The notes under the pieces were generated by a model. It worked only from the letters and a program-made list of their open reading frames with translations, searched no databases and was not told where the DNA came from. The position numbers were made by a program, and so were the translations under genes. Below, one piece after another: positions 34,509 to 42,806 of a stretch of DNA of 64,000 nt. Source of the stretch: Rheinheimera lutimaris (GTDB lineage: Bacteria; Pseudomonadota; Gammaproteobacteria; Enterobacterales; Alteromonadaceae); the NCBI RefSeq assembly GCF_013283795.1, contig NZ_JABSOD010000004.1:245550-309549 (forward strand), read 5' to 3'. How positions within the stretch are numbered: position 1 is the stretch's first letter; each line of letters starts with the position of its first letter.

Positions 34509-36037
34509 TATTTCAGCCCTAACCGCTGTGCCAGCTTATGCAGGTTGCTTGGGTCCAGCTCCAGCTGTCGTGCCGCCTGTGACCAACTGCCGGCATGCTG
34601 CGTTAACGCCTGTTGGATCATCTGCCGTTGCAGTTGGCTAACGGCTTGCTTAAGCGTAATGGCCGTATCTTGCAGCAGCGGGCTGTTAAGCACAATATGA
34701 TTCTGCGCGGGTGCCACGCTGTCAATATCCAATAGCTCTGCGCCCAGCGTTACAATGTCGCTGCGTGCCGCCCCCTGGCTTAATGCCTTAATTGCTGCCC
34801 GGCTGATAACATGCTCCAGCTCGCGCACATTGCCGGGCCAGTCGTAGCTTAGCAGTGCCAACTCAGCATCCGGCGCTAAACGCAAAGCCCTTAACCCCAG
34901 CCGGCTGCGGTTAAGTTCTAAAAAATGACCGGCCAACAGCGGAATATCGTCACGCCGCTCGCGCAGTGGCGGTATAGGTAGCGGATAAACCGACAGGCGG
35001 TGATACAAGTCTGCGCGGAACTCACCGCTTTTTACCTGCTGTTTCAAGTCACGGTTAGTAGCGGCAACCAGGCGCACATTAACCTGCCGTGTTTTATCCG
35101 AGCCCAACCGTTGAATTTCACCATTTTGTAGTACCCGTAGCAGTTTAGCCTGCACCGATAACGGTAGCTCACCTACTTCGTCGAGAAATAAGGTACCACC
35201 ATCAGCTGCTTCAAACCGTCCGGCCCGTTCACTGTGCGCCCCGGAGTAAGCGCCCTTGTTGTGGCCAAATAATTCGCTTTCCGCCAGGCTTTCCGGCAAG
35301 GCTGCACAATTGAGGTAAATCATCGGTTTTCCGGCCCTGACTGAACTACGATGCAAATGCCGGGCAAACAGCTCCTTACCTACCCCGGTTTCGCCCAAAA
35401 GTAATACCGGTAAGTCAGAATTTGCCACAACGGTAAGTTCCTGCAAAATTTGCTGCAGCACTTTGCTCTGACCAATCAGCTCATAGCGCAACTTGGCGGC
35501 CGGTTCAAACTGTTGCTCATCGGCCTGATGATTAAGCCGCAATGCCCTGTTAGCTTGTTCCAGCTCAGTGGTGCGCACTGCCGCTTCCACCAGCAAGCTA
35601 TAACGCTGCAGCTCATACACGGCGGCAGATGAGAAACTGCCGGCTTCCAGCGCATCCAGTGTTAATACGCCCCAGCAACAGCCTTCAATATATAAGGCTA
35701 TCCCCATACAATCGTGCACAGGTAACGCCTGTCCCGGCTGTTCTGCCAACAAACCATCGTAAGGGTCAGGCAAGCCACAGTCAGGCTCAAACCGTACCGG
35801 ATTACGACTGGCCAAAATAGCAGCCAGCCGCGGATGCTGGCTCACCACAAAGCGACGCCCAAGCGCTTCGCGCACCAAACCGTGTAGGGCTACCGGCTTT
35901 AATACCTCGTGTTCAATTTTAAGCAACCCTACCGCGCCACAACCGAAATGATTACGTAAGGTACTGACCAAGCGCTGCAAACGCACGGCAGCCGGCAGAT
36001 CTGTGACCAAATCTGCAATCAAACTTTCTTCCAACAT
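34508..36037 (-). CDS. norR: NO-responsive sigma54 activator NorR
   Basis: A 509-aa regulator. The N-terminal GAF domain (about 1-175) contains PVHDCMGI, which includes residues of the type that bind the non-haem iron NO sensor. The AAA+ domain (about 195-430) has [16 protein letters not shown] (Walker A), the sigma54-contact loop reading GAYSGA instead of GAFTGA, and [11 protein letters not shown] (Walker B). The C-terminal Fis-type HTH is at about 465-509. It is divergent from ytfE, with three NorR sites between. It most likely activates ytfE and the qNor gene, and may autoregulate, since one site abuts its start codon. Confidence 0.93.
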   Translation of the reverse strand: MLEESLIADLVTDLPAAVRLQRLVSTLRNHFGCGAVGLLKIEHEVLKPVALHGLVREALGRRFVVSQHPRLAAILASRNPVRFEPDCGLPDPYDGLLAEQPGQALPVHDCMGIALYIEGCCWGVLTLDALEAGSFSSAAVYELQRYSLLVEAAVRTTELEQANRALRLNHQADEQQFEPAAKLRYELIGQSKVLQQILQELTVVANSDLPVLLLGETGVGKELFARHLHRSSVRAGKPMIYLNCAALPESLAESELFGHNKGAYSGAHSERAGRFEAADGGTLFLDEVGELPLSVQAKLLRVLQNGEIQRLGSDKTRQVNVRLVAATNRDLKQQVKSGEFRADLYHRLSVYPLPIPPLRERRDDIPLLAGHFLELNRSRLGLRALRLAPDAELALLSYDWPGNVRELEHVISRAAIKALSQGAARSDIVTLGAELLDIDSVAPAQNHIVLNSPLLQDTAITLKQAVSQLQRQMIQQALTQHAGSWSQAARQLELDPSNLHKLAQRLGLK

Positions 36038-36092
36038 GGTGGTTATTACCCTTGGGTTGTTTTGACCCTGTTTTGGCTGGGTTCAATTTACC
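36038..36092. promoter_or_regulatory. Three tandem NorR sites between norR and ytfE
   Basis: GGT-N7-ACC at 36038-36050, 36055-36067 and 36080-36092, centres 17 and 25 bp apart. This is nearly the spacing seen before the qNor gene. The first touches the norR start codon, so NorR binding could repress its own gene. Confidence 0.85.
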
Positions 36093-36132
36093 ATAGCCGC
36101 AAATAAAGCCATATAAATCAAAGGTGGTAGTT

Positions 36133-36149
36133 TTGGCCTGACTCTTGCC
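36133..36149 (+). promoter_or_regulatory. Sigma54 promoter of ytfE
   Basis: TTGGCCTGACTCTTGCC has GG at -24 and GC at -12 separated by exactly ten bases. It lies 49 bp downstream of the last NorR site and about 60 bp before the ytfE start. Confidence 0.88.
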
Positions 36150-36207
36150 ATTTATCAGCAGACGGGCGTCTTTACCCGGTATCTTAATTACGTAATCAGG
36201 AGTACCT

Positions 36208-36906
36208 ATGTCATTACTGGATCAATCTTTAGGTCAAATCGCCACCTCAGTTGCCGGCGCCAGCGCCGTATTTCATCAATACAAACTGGATTTTTGTTGT
36301 GGTGGTCAACTTAGCCTGCGTGAAGCCCTGGCCAAACGGCAATTGCCGGCAGACGATATCGTCACTGCACTACAGACCTTACAGCAGCACCCTACTGAAC
36401 ATATCGATTGGCGCACAGTGCCGGTAAAGCAGCTGATAAACCATATTTTGACCCGCTTTCATCAGCGGCACCGCCAGCAGTTACCTGAACTGTGTCGGTT
36501 AGCCCGCAGAGTGGAGCATGTACATGCGTTGGACCCCAACTGCCCGACAGGCCTGGCCGATCATTTAGGTGACATGTACCAGGAGCTGGAGAGCCATATG
36601 ATGAAAGAAGAGCAAATTCTGTTTCCGATGCTGGCCGGCGGTATTTATCCGGCCGGACCTATCAGTGTGATGGAGGAAGAGCACCTGCAGCATGGTGATG
36701 CACTGGACAAACTTGAGCAACTGACCAATAACATCACCTTGCCGGCGGATGCCTGCAACACCTGGACCGCTTTGTATATTGGCTTAAAAGAGTTGAAAGA
36801 AGATTTAATGCAGCATATTTTGCTGGAAAACCATATTTTGTTTGTACAACCCACCTCAGCAGCAAAGAATGACGACCGCCAGATATGCTGTGGCAGTTGC
36901 CAATAA
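36208..36906 (+). CDS. ytfE: Di-iron Fe-S cluster repair protein YtfE/Ric
   Basis: A 232-aa hemerythrin-like protein that restores Fe-S clusters damaged by NO or peroxide. The N-terminal ScdA-type domain has FHQYKLDFCCGGQLSLREA. The hemerythrin domain supplies di-iron ligands in HILTRFHQRHRQQLPEL, LESHMMKEEQILFPM, MEEEHLQHGDAL and MQHILLENHILF. It ends in a short CCGSCQ tail. An AGGAGT site precedes the ATG. It is activated by the divergent NorR through a sigma54 promoter. Confidence 0.94.
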   Translation: MSLLDQSLGQIATSVAGASAVFHQYKLDFCCGGQLSLREALAKRQLPADDIVTALQTLQQHPTEHIDWRTVPVKQLINHILTRFHQRHRQQLPELCRLARRVEHVHALDPNCPTGLADHLGDMYQELESHMMKEEQILFPMLAGGIYPAGPISVMEEEHLQHGDALDKLEQLTNNITLPADACNTWTALYIGLKELKEDLMQHILLENHILFVQPTSAAKNDDRQICCGSCQ

Positions 36907-37013
36907 CAACACGGGTATTAACCAAAGCGCCATGCATGGAAGCACTGGCGCCATCAATATGGACACTTTTACATGCAGCTATTTGCCGGCCAAATAACGT
37001 TAACTACGTTACT

Positions 37014-37811
37014 TCACGCCGCTAAAAATCCAACCTGCTGCTTTAGCCGGGCCATCAGCGGAACGAGTTGACGCTGGCGCAATACCACCTCGCCAACCAG
37101 TATCAAGCATGGTGACTGCAGGGCCATATGCTGGGCCGCAGTAGCAGCTTCTGCCAGCGTGGTTAATAACTGACGCTGCGCTGGCCGGCTGCCGTTTTCC
37201 ACCAACAGCAGCGGCCAGTCGGGGGCCAGGCCATGTGCTATCAGCTGTTGACTTATTTCACTCAGTGCACTTAGCCCCATATAAAATACCAGCGTTTGGC
37301 CGGGCCTGGCCAGGCTGGCCCAATCTTGCGCCGTATTGCAGTCTTTATCCACCGCGCTGATAAAACGCAGTTGTTGGGCAATACCACGTTCAGTCAATGG
37401 TATGCCGGTGGCTGCGGCACAGCCGGAGGCCGCGCTGATGCCGGGCACAATCTGCCAGCGAATGCCGGCGCTATCCAGCGCATCCAGCTCTTCAGCTAAA
37501 CGGCCGAAAATCGCCGGGTCGCCGCCTTTTAACCGCACTACTTTTAAGCCCTGCTGCGCCAGTTGTACCAATAAGGCGCCGATCTCTGCCTGCGACACAC
37601 TGTGGCGGCCGCGGCTTTTACCAACATCAAAGCACAGACAGCCGGGCGGAATAAGCGCCAACACCTCTTCGCTTACCAGCCGGTCATACACTACCGCGCC
37701 GGCTTGCTGTATCAGCTTCAGCGCGCGCAGGGTCAGTAAATCGGCGGCACCGGGCCCGGCGCCCACCAGCGCCACTGCGCCCGCTGCGCCAACAGAGTTA
37801 ATTGCCGTCAT
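37014..37811 (-). CDS. cobA: Uroporphyrinogen-III C-methyltransferase CobA (SUMT)
   Basis: SAM-dependent enzyme (265 aa) making precorrin-2, the sirohaem precursor needed by nitrite reductase NirB. Family motifs visible: VALVGAGPGAADLLTLRALK at the N-terminus, DRLVSEEVLALIP, VVRLKGGDPAIFGRLAEE near 94 and VPGISAASGCAAATGIPLT near 125. No CysG dehydrogenase/ferrochelatase domain is fused, so those steps must be elsewhere. It starts two bases after nasA, in the same operon. Confidence 0.93.
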   Translation of the reverse strand: MTAINSVGAAGAVALVGAGPGAADLLTLRALKLIQQAGAVVYDRLVSEEVLALIPPGCLCFDVGKSRGRHSVSQAEIGALLVQLAQQGLKVVRLKGGDPAIFGRLAEELDALDSAGIRWQIVPGISAASGCAAATGIPLTERGIAQQLRFISAVDKDCNTAQDWASLARPGQTLVFYMGLSALSEISQQLIAHGLAPDWPLLLVENGSRPAQRQLLTTLAEAATAAQHMALQSPCLILVGEVVLRQRQLVPLMARLKQQVGFLAA

Positions 37812-37813
37812 GG

Positions 37814-40492
37814 TTAAGCTCCTTGCAATAGGTTGGTTTGACTAAGTTGACGCTTTAACAGCGCACTAAGCTCCGGTAAACAAGAACCGCAATTGGTGCC
37901 GCAGTTAAGCTGCTTGCCCAGTTTGGCGGTACTGTCAGCACCTGCGGTTATAGCCTGGAATATCGCCAAACTTCGCACATTAAAGCAGCTGCAAATCAGT
38001 GCGCTGTTATCCGCGGCCTTGCCCTGTCCGGCCCGGCCGCTCAGCAATTGCCGGCGGTTAGCCGCGCTTATCGGGCCGCTAAACTGCTGGTTCAGCCAGC
38101 TCTGATCGGCTTGCCGCAGCGCAGGGCCGGCCAGCAGCAGCCATTGCAGCTGATTATTGTCGATAGCCGCCGCGCGATAGCCTGTCAGCTGGCCTTGCCC
38201 GCTGTCGCTACAGCATACGCCGGGCGTTAATTGCAGTTGCTGCAACAGCTGCCGGGGGGCAAGCGCATCCGTTAAGCCCAGCCGGTAGCTCTGGCAGCTG
38301 CCCAGCGGCACCCGCGCCAGATAATGCTGATTAAACAGCGCCAGTTGTGACGTCGTTAACGGTTGCTTCGTGAATAGCAAGGCCTGCCACTTTGGCGTAA
38401 AACGGCGCAGTGCCACCTGGCTCAGCTTTAATGCCGGCTGGCCGGAGATGGGATCCGTGTCGGCAGCAAACAGCACATCAGCCCGCGCCTGGCTGGCAAA
38501 CTGCGCGCTCCAGTGCATCGGCACAAACAGCTCGCCCGGCCGCTGATTGGCGCTGATATCGGCGCGCAGCACTAAGCGGCCACCGGCGTTACTCAGCTGC
38601 ACCAGCTCGCCCTGCATCACGCCATATAAAGCGGCATCAGCCGGGTGCAAAGTAACAAAGGGCTCCGGGGTATGTTGCATTAAACCTGCCACGCTGCCGG
38701 TGCGGGTCATGCTATGCCACTGATCGCGCAGCCGGCCGCTGTTTAGCCACAACGGCGTTGCTACCGCTGCCGGGCTAAGCAAGCGCTGGCGCAGCGCGAT
38801 AAACTGCGCCTTGCCATTAGCGGTAAAAAATTGGCCATCGGCAAACAGTCGCGCCGTGCCCTGTGGCCTGGTATCAGTTACCGGCCATTGCATCGGCGTA
38901 AGTTGTTGGTATTGCTCAGCGCTAAGCCTGGCCAGCGCCGAGATATTAAACGCGCGCTGACCACTGTTTTGATAACCTGACAGCGCGGCATGTTCAGCGA
39001 AAACCTCTGCCGCGCTGCTAAAACTAAAACCGTGCGTAAAGCCCATCGCCCGGGCGACTTCACAGATAATTTGCCAGTCGGCTTTAGCCTGACCAGGTGG
39101 TGGAGATAACGCCCGTTGACGCGAAATGCGCCGCTCAGAATTGGTTACCGTGCCGTCTTTCTCGCTCCAGCCCAGCGCCGGCAGTTTAATGTTGGCAATA
39201 TCGAGCGTATCGGTATGCTGATAAATATCGCTGACAATCACTAACGGGCACTTAGCTAACGCCGCTTTTACCTTATCCGCCTGCGGCATGCTGACCAGCG
39301 GGTTAGTGGCCATTATCCACACGGCTTTAATCTCGCCGCGCTCAATGGCATCAAACAACTCTACGGCTTTATAACCCGGCTGACTTACCAGCTTTGGCGC
39401 CTGCCAGAATTCGCCAACCAGCGCCTGCTGCGCTTTATCAGTGTAATCAATATGCGCCGCCAGCTGATTGGCCAGGCCGCCAACTTCACGCCCGCCCATG
39501 GCATTGGGCTGACCGGTCAGCGAAAACGGGCCACAGCCCGGCTTGCCAATGCGGCCGGTAGCCAGATGGCAGTTAATAATGGCGTTCACCTTATCGGTGC
39601 CGTCAACCGCCTGATTTACGCCTTGCGAAAACAGCGTCAGGCTAAGTGGTTCATTGGCAAAGCAGCGGTAAAACTGCAGTATTTGATCTGCTGGTAAATC
39701 GCAACCACTGGCTACTTGCGCCACTGTCGCTGCCTGTTGCTGTGCACTGGCCAGGGCCTGTGCAAAACCCTCGGTATGCAAATTAATAAAGCACTGATCC
39801 AGCTTGCCCTGCTGTGCCAAAAAACTCAGCAAGCCATTAAACAGCAACACATCGCTGCCCGGCCGCAGTTTTAAATGCAGCTGTGCCGCTTCACAGCTGG
39901 CACTGCGCCGCGGGTCAATTACGACTAACTTAGCCTCTGGCTTGGCTTGCAGTACCGCCTGTATACGCTGAAATAATACCGGATGGTTCCACGCCATATT
40001 GGCGCCCACCAACACAAACAGCCGTGCCTGTTCAATATCGTCATAGCAGCCTGGCACCACATCAGCGCCAAAGGCGCGTTTATGCCCTGCTACGGTAGAG
40101 GCCATACACAAGCGCGAGTTGGTATCGACATGGGCACTGCCGATAAAGCCTTTCATCAGTTTATTCGCCACATAATAATCTTCGGTCAGCAACTGGCCGG
40201 ATAAATACATCGCCACCGCGCCCGGGCCATGCCCGGCTATCGTCTGCTGTAAACCCTCAGCCACGGCACTAATCGCCGCTGGCCAGTCGCAATCATCGCC
40301 GTTAACCTGCGGGTGCAATAAACGCCCCTCAGCAGACAGCGTTTGCCCCAGCGCACTGCCTTTAACACAGAGCCGGCCGAAATTCGCCGGATGGGCGCTA
40401 TCGCCTGTTATATCAGCGGCCTGGCTTGTCAGGTTAGCGCGGATCCCGCAGCCGACGCCGCAATACGGGCAAGTCGTTAGAATGTCACTCAT
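37814..40492 (-). CDS. nasA: Assimilatory nitrate reductase catalytic subunit NasA
   Basis: Cytoplasmic Mo-bis-MGD nitrate reductase (892 aa). The N-terminal [4Fe-4S] motif CPYCGVGCGIRA...GRLCVKG, NQAVDGTDKVNAIINCHLATG region, and a C-terminal molybdopterin dinucleotide-binding domain (about 600-740) are visible. A BFD-type [2Fe-2S] domain (about 835-885) with CSCFNV and CGTNCGSC ends it and probably accepts electrons from the NasC-like flavoprotein at 48862. Expression is expected to need NtrC/sigma54 and NasT antitermination through the upstream leader. Confidence 0.94.
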   Translation of the reverse strand: MSDILTTCPYCGVGCGIRANLTSQAADITGDSAHPANFGRLCVKGSALGQTLSAEGRLLHPQVNGDDCDWPAAISAVAEGLQQTIAGHGPGAVAMYLSGQLLTEDYYVANKLMKGFIGSAHVDTNSRLCMASTVAGHKRAFGADVVPGCYDDIEQARLFVLVGANMAWNHPVLFQRIQAVLQAKPEAKLVVIDPRRSASCEAAQLHLKLRPGSDVLLFNGLLSFLAQQGKLDQCFINLHTEGFAQALASAQQQAATVAQVASGCDLPADQILQFYRCFANEPLSLTLFSQGVNQAVDGTDKVNAIINCHLATGRIGKPGCGPFSLTGQPNAMGGREVGGLANQLAAHIDYTDKAQQALVGEFWQAPKLVSQPGYKAVELFDAIERGEIKAVWIMATNPLVSMPQADKVKAALAKCPLVIVSDIYQHTDTLDIANIKLPALGWSEKDGTVTNSERRISRQRALSPPPGQAKADWQIICEVARAMGFTHGFSFSSAAEVFAEHAALSGYQNSGQRAFNISALARLSAEQYQQLTPMQWPVTDTRPQGTARLFADGQFFTANGKAQFIALRQRLLSPAAVATPLWLNSGRLRDQWHSMTRTGSVAGLMQHTPEPFVTLHPADAALYGVMQGELVQLSNAGGRLVLRADISANQRPGELFVPMHWSAQFASQARADVLFAADTDPISGQPALKLSQVALRRFTPKWQALLFTKQPLTTSQLALFNQHYLARVPLGSCQSYRLGLTDALAPRQLLQQLQLTPGVCCSDSGQGQLTGYRAAAIDNNQLQWLLLAGPALRQADQSWLNQQFSGPISAANRRQLLSGRAGQGKAADNSALICSCFNVRSLAIFQAITAGADSTAKLGKQLNCGTNCGSCLPELSALLKRQLSQTNLLQGA

Positions 40493-40521
40493 GCGTTTGG
40501 GCCATCTCCGGTAAAAAGACG

Positions 40522-40581
40522 AAAAAAAACGCCCGCTACGTTAGCCGGAAGACCGGATAACATAGCGAGCGCCATTGCTCG
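40522..40581 (-). promoter_or_regulatory. nasA leader: ANTAR-type hairpin P2 overlapping an intrinsic terminator
   Basis: In the nasA transcript, CGAGC-AAUGGC-GCUCG (40581 down to 40566) is a 5-bp stem with a hexaloop having A at position 1 and G at 4, the ANTAR signature. Its 3' arm is shared with the terminator arm 40571-40563, which pairs with 40538-40530 and is extended inward by further pairs, followed by eight U (40529-40522). NasT binding would block termination. Confidence 0.75.
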
Positions 40582-40595
40582 ATATACTTGTGCTT

Positions 40596-40722
40596 TATCC
40601 CCTTCATCTTTGAAGCTGCAGCAGCGTTAGCTTCGCTCCCGAACCCCAATCACATAGCCTATCTATGCTCATGGGGCTTCACTCGCTCGCTGCCTTGCTG
40701 CAACTTCAATTATTTTGGGTAT
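40596..40722. repeat. Long palindromic dispersed-type repeat in the nasA leader
   Basis: A roughly 127-bp imperfect palindrome. TATCCCC and GGGTAT ends enclose GAAGCTGCAGCAGCG (40612-40626) and CTGCCTTGCTGCAACTTC (40690-40707), with CCCCAATCACATAG opposite CTATGCTCATGGGG near the centre. I recall very similar elements scattered in Shewanella and relatives. It lies in the transcribed 5' leader of nasA, between the sigma54 promoter and hairpin P2. Its right arm ends in CTTC-AAAGAT-GAAG (40615-40602, minus), which resembles an ANTAR P1 hairpin. Confidence 0.7.
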
Positions 40723-40748
40723 TTTAATTCTTAGTGCAATTGATGTTT

Positions 40749-40765
40749 TGCAAGCACAATGCCAA
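40749..40765 (-). promoter_or_regulatory. Sigma54 promoter of nasA
   Basis: On the minus strand TTGGCATTGTGCTTGCA has GG and GC separated by ten bases, a near-consensus sigma54 promoter. Transcription should start near 40738, leaving a 246-base leader before nasA. Confidence 0.85.
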
Positions 40766-40828
40766 CCCATAACTTTATTTGTTATCAATACCTTAGAGAT
40801 GCTCCACTACAGCACAAGTTAGCCGCTG

Positions 40829-40865
40829 CGCTTTAGCATAGTGCAAACTGCACCAAATAGGCGCA
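40829..40865. promoter_or_regulatory. Tandem NtrC-like sites upstream of nasA
   Basis: TGCACCAAATAGGCGCA (40849-40865) matches the NtrC consensus TGCACCA-N3-TGGTGCA at 12 of 14 defined bases. A weaker site (9 of 14) is at 40829-40845, with centres 20 bp apart. They lie 75-95 bp upstream of the sigma54 -24 box, a normal enhancer position. Confidence 0.65.
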
Positions 40866-40952
40866 TTTCGCCAGCACTGAGCCGCTGATTAAAGCAACAC
40901 ATAGCGCGCTCAGCCCAGCTATAGCGCTAAATGCATTAGGCTGGAACAGCTT

Positions 40953-41585
40953 TTGCTACAGCAAGCTTATCCGAAGCTAAAGGCAGACCGCAGTATCGTG
41001 GATAAAACGCCGTTATCAGTAATGCTGGTAGATGATGAAGCCGACCGCGCCCTGCTGGTAGAGCAGGCGCTGGCGCAGCATGGCTATCAGGTGGTGTGCC
41101 GGCTAACCAGCACCGCCGCGCTGCGCTATCACGTTGAGCGGCTGCAACCGGACATTATTATTATTGATATGGACTCACCCGATCGCGATACGCTGGAGCA
41201 TATGACGGTAATAAGCCAGCATAACCCACGGCCTATCGTATTTTTTGCCGGCCACGATGACAACCCGGACAGCATTAAGCTGGCCATTCAGGCCGGTGTC
41301 AGCGCCTATATCGTCGATGGTTTAACGGCGAAACGGGTAAAACCGATTATTGATGTCGCCGTGGCACGCTTTAATGAGTTTCAGCAATTACGCCGGCAAC
41401 TACACAGCAGCCAAAGCCAGTTAGCAGAGCAAAAGTTAATTGATAAAGCCAAGCGCCTGTTGATAAAAAAGCAGCAGATGGATGAAGCCAAAGCCTTTAG
41501 CACACTGCGTAAACTGGCGATGGACCGGCAACAAAAAATGGCTGATGTCGCCAAAGATGTTATCGCTATTCTGGAGGCACTATGA
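40953..41585 (+). CDS. nasT: Nitrate-responsive antiterminator NasT (ANTAR domain)
   Basis: A 210-aa RNA-binding regulator with an N-terminal pseudo-receiver (VMLVDDEADRALLVEQAL, IIIIDMDSPDRDTLEHM) and a C-terminal three-helix ANTAR domain (about 148-205; AKRLLIKKQQMDEAKAFSTLRKLAMDRQ). NasT binds dual-hexaloop leader RNAs and prevents termination when NasS releases it upon nitrate binding. Candidate targets are the nasA and nrtA leaders in this window. The start is uncertain: the frame opens at TTG 40953, while GTG 40998 would give a more typical N-terminus. Confidence 0.9.
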   Translation: MLQQAYPKLKADRSIVDKTPLSVMLVDDEADRALLVEQALAQHGYQVVCRLTSTAALRYHVERLQPDIIIIDMDSPDRDTLEHMTVISQHNPRPIVFFAGHDDNPDSIKLAIQAGVSAYIVDGLTAKRVKPIIDVAVARFNEFQQLRRQLHSSQSQLAEQKLIDKAKRLLIKKQQMDEAKAFSTLRKLAMDRQQKMADVAKDVIAILEAL

Positions 41586-42739
41586 CCAGCCGTTACTACC
41601 CTGAGCAACAACGCCTGACCCTGGGCTTTGTGCCGCTGCTGGATGCCGCGCCGCTTATCGTCGCCCAAGAGTTGGGATTGTTCGCCGCACAAGGGCTGAA
41701 TGTGTCGCTGCAGCGCGAAGCGTCCTGGGCCAGTATCCGCGATAAAGTCGCCTTTGGCGTATTAGACGGCGCGCAGATGATAGCGCCCTTGCCGCTGGCC
41801 TCCAGTTTAGGTTTGGGCGCGGCAGCCGTGCCGATGACCACCGCTCTGGTACTAAGCAGCGGCGGTAATGCGATAACTTTATCTCAGCGCCTGCTGCAAC
41901 AACTGGATCTGGACCCGGCACTGTTGCCCTGCCCGCTGGCCAGCGGTAAAGCGCTGCAGCAATACCTGTTACAACAACTGCTACGACAATCAGCGCAGCA
42001 ACCGCTGCGTCTGGCTACCGTTTCGCCCTACTCCTGCCATCATTATCAACTGCATTACTGGTTAAGCACCGCCGGCATCAGCCCGCGCCAGGTAGAAGTG
42101 ATAGGCGTGGCCCCAGCAGCGATGACCGCACAGCTAGCCAGCGGCGCTATCGACGGCTTTTGTGTCGGTGAGCCCTGGAGCAGCCTGGCACAATTAAGCG
42201 GCCACGGCACTATCGTTACCAGCTGTGATCAGCTGTGGCATAACTGGCAGGAAAAAGTGTTTGCGGTAAGCCAGCAGTTTGCCAACAGCAAGCCACAGTG
42301 TTATCTGGCGCTGCTTAGTGCACTGCTGCAGGCCTGCCACTGGCTGCAGGATATCCAAAGCAACAACGATAAAACGGCACAGCTGTGGCACTGGCTGGCG
42401 CAGCCGCAGTATCTGGCATTGGCAGAGCGCGGCCTTAGCGGCAGTAAGCTGTTTAATAAGGCGATAGCGCAGGCATTTTTTGGCCCGGCACTGAATATGC
42501 CGTGGCGCTCGCAGGGTGCTTTTATATTGCAGCAAATGCGCAACCTGCAGCAATGGCAGGGCCCGCTTAATCAGCCGCTGTTGCAACAGGTATACCGGCC
42601 GGATCTATACCGTCAGGTCGCCGCTAACCTGGGTTTTGATGCACCGGCAGAGGACTGGCGGCTGGAAGGCGAAATTGGCAGTAAAGGTGATGGCAGCCGC
42701 TTTATTGATGGTTTACTGTTTGGCGTTAATCCAGGCTGA
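41582..42739 (+). CDS. nasS: Nitrate sensor NasS (NrtA-like binding protein)
   Basis: A 385-aa periplasmic-binding-protein fold without a signal peptide, so cytoplasmic, as for NasS. It begins LGFVPLLDAAPLIVAQELG and has LATVSPYSCHHYQLHYWLS, IDGFCVGEPWSSLAQ and SRFIDGLLFG, paralogous to NrtA at 45614. It sequesters NasT without nitrate and frees it with nitrate. It overlaps nasT by four bases (ATGA). Confidence 0.92.
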   Translation: MTSRYYPEQQRLTLGFVPLLDAAPLIVAQELGLFAAQGLNVSLQREASWASIRDKVAFGVLDGAQMIAPLPLASSLGLGAAAVPMTTALVLSSGGNAITLSQRLLQQLDLDPALLPCPLASGKALQQYLLQQLLRQSAQQPLRLATVSPYSCHHYQLHYWLSTAGISPRQVEVIGVAPAAMTAQLASGAIDGFCVGEPWSSLAQLSGHGTIVTSCDQLWHNWQEKVFAVSQQFANSKPQCYLALLSALLQACHWLQDIQSNNDKTAQLWHWLAQPQYLALAERGLSGSKLFNKAIAQAFFGPALNMPWRSQGAFILQQMRNLQQWQGPLNQPLLQQVYRPDLYRQVAANLGFDAPAEDWRLEGEIGSKGDGSRFIDGLLFGVNPG

Positions 42740-42806
42740 TGCATTAACGCCGGGTCGCGGATTTTAGCGTTAACCCTGCAAGGCTTCCTTGCCCCAATAA
42801 CTGCGC

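Noticed and set aside
40596..40722. Palindromic repeat array as CRISPR or attenuator
   Set aside because: It is a single long palindrome without direct repeats and spacers. The terminator and P2 lie outside it.
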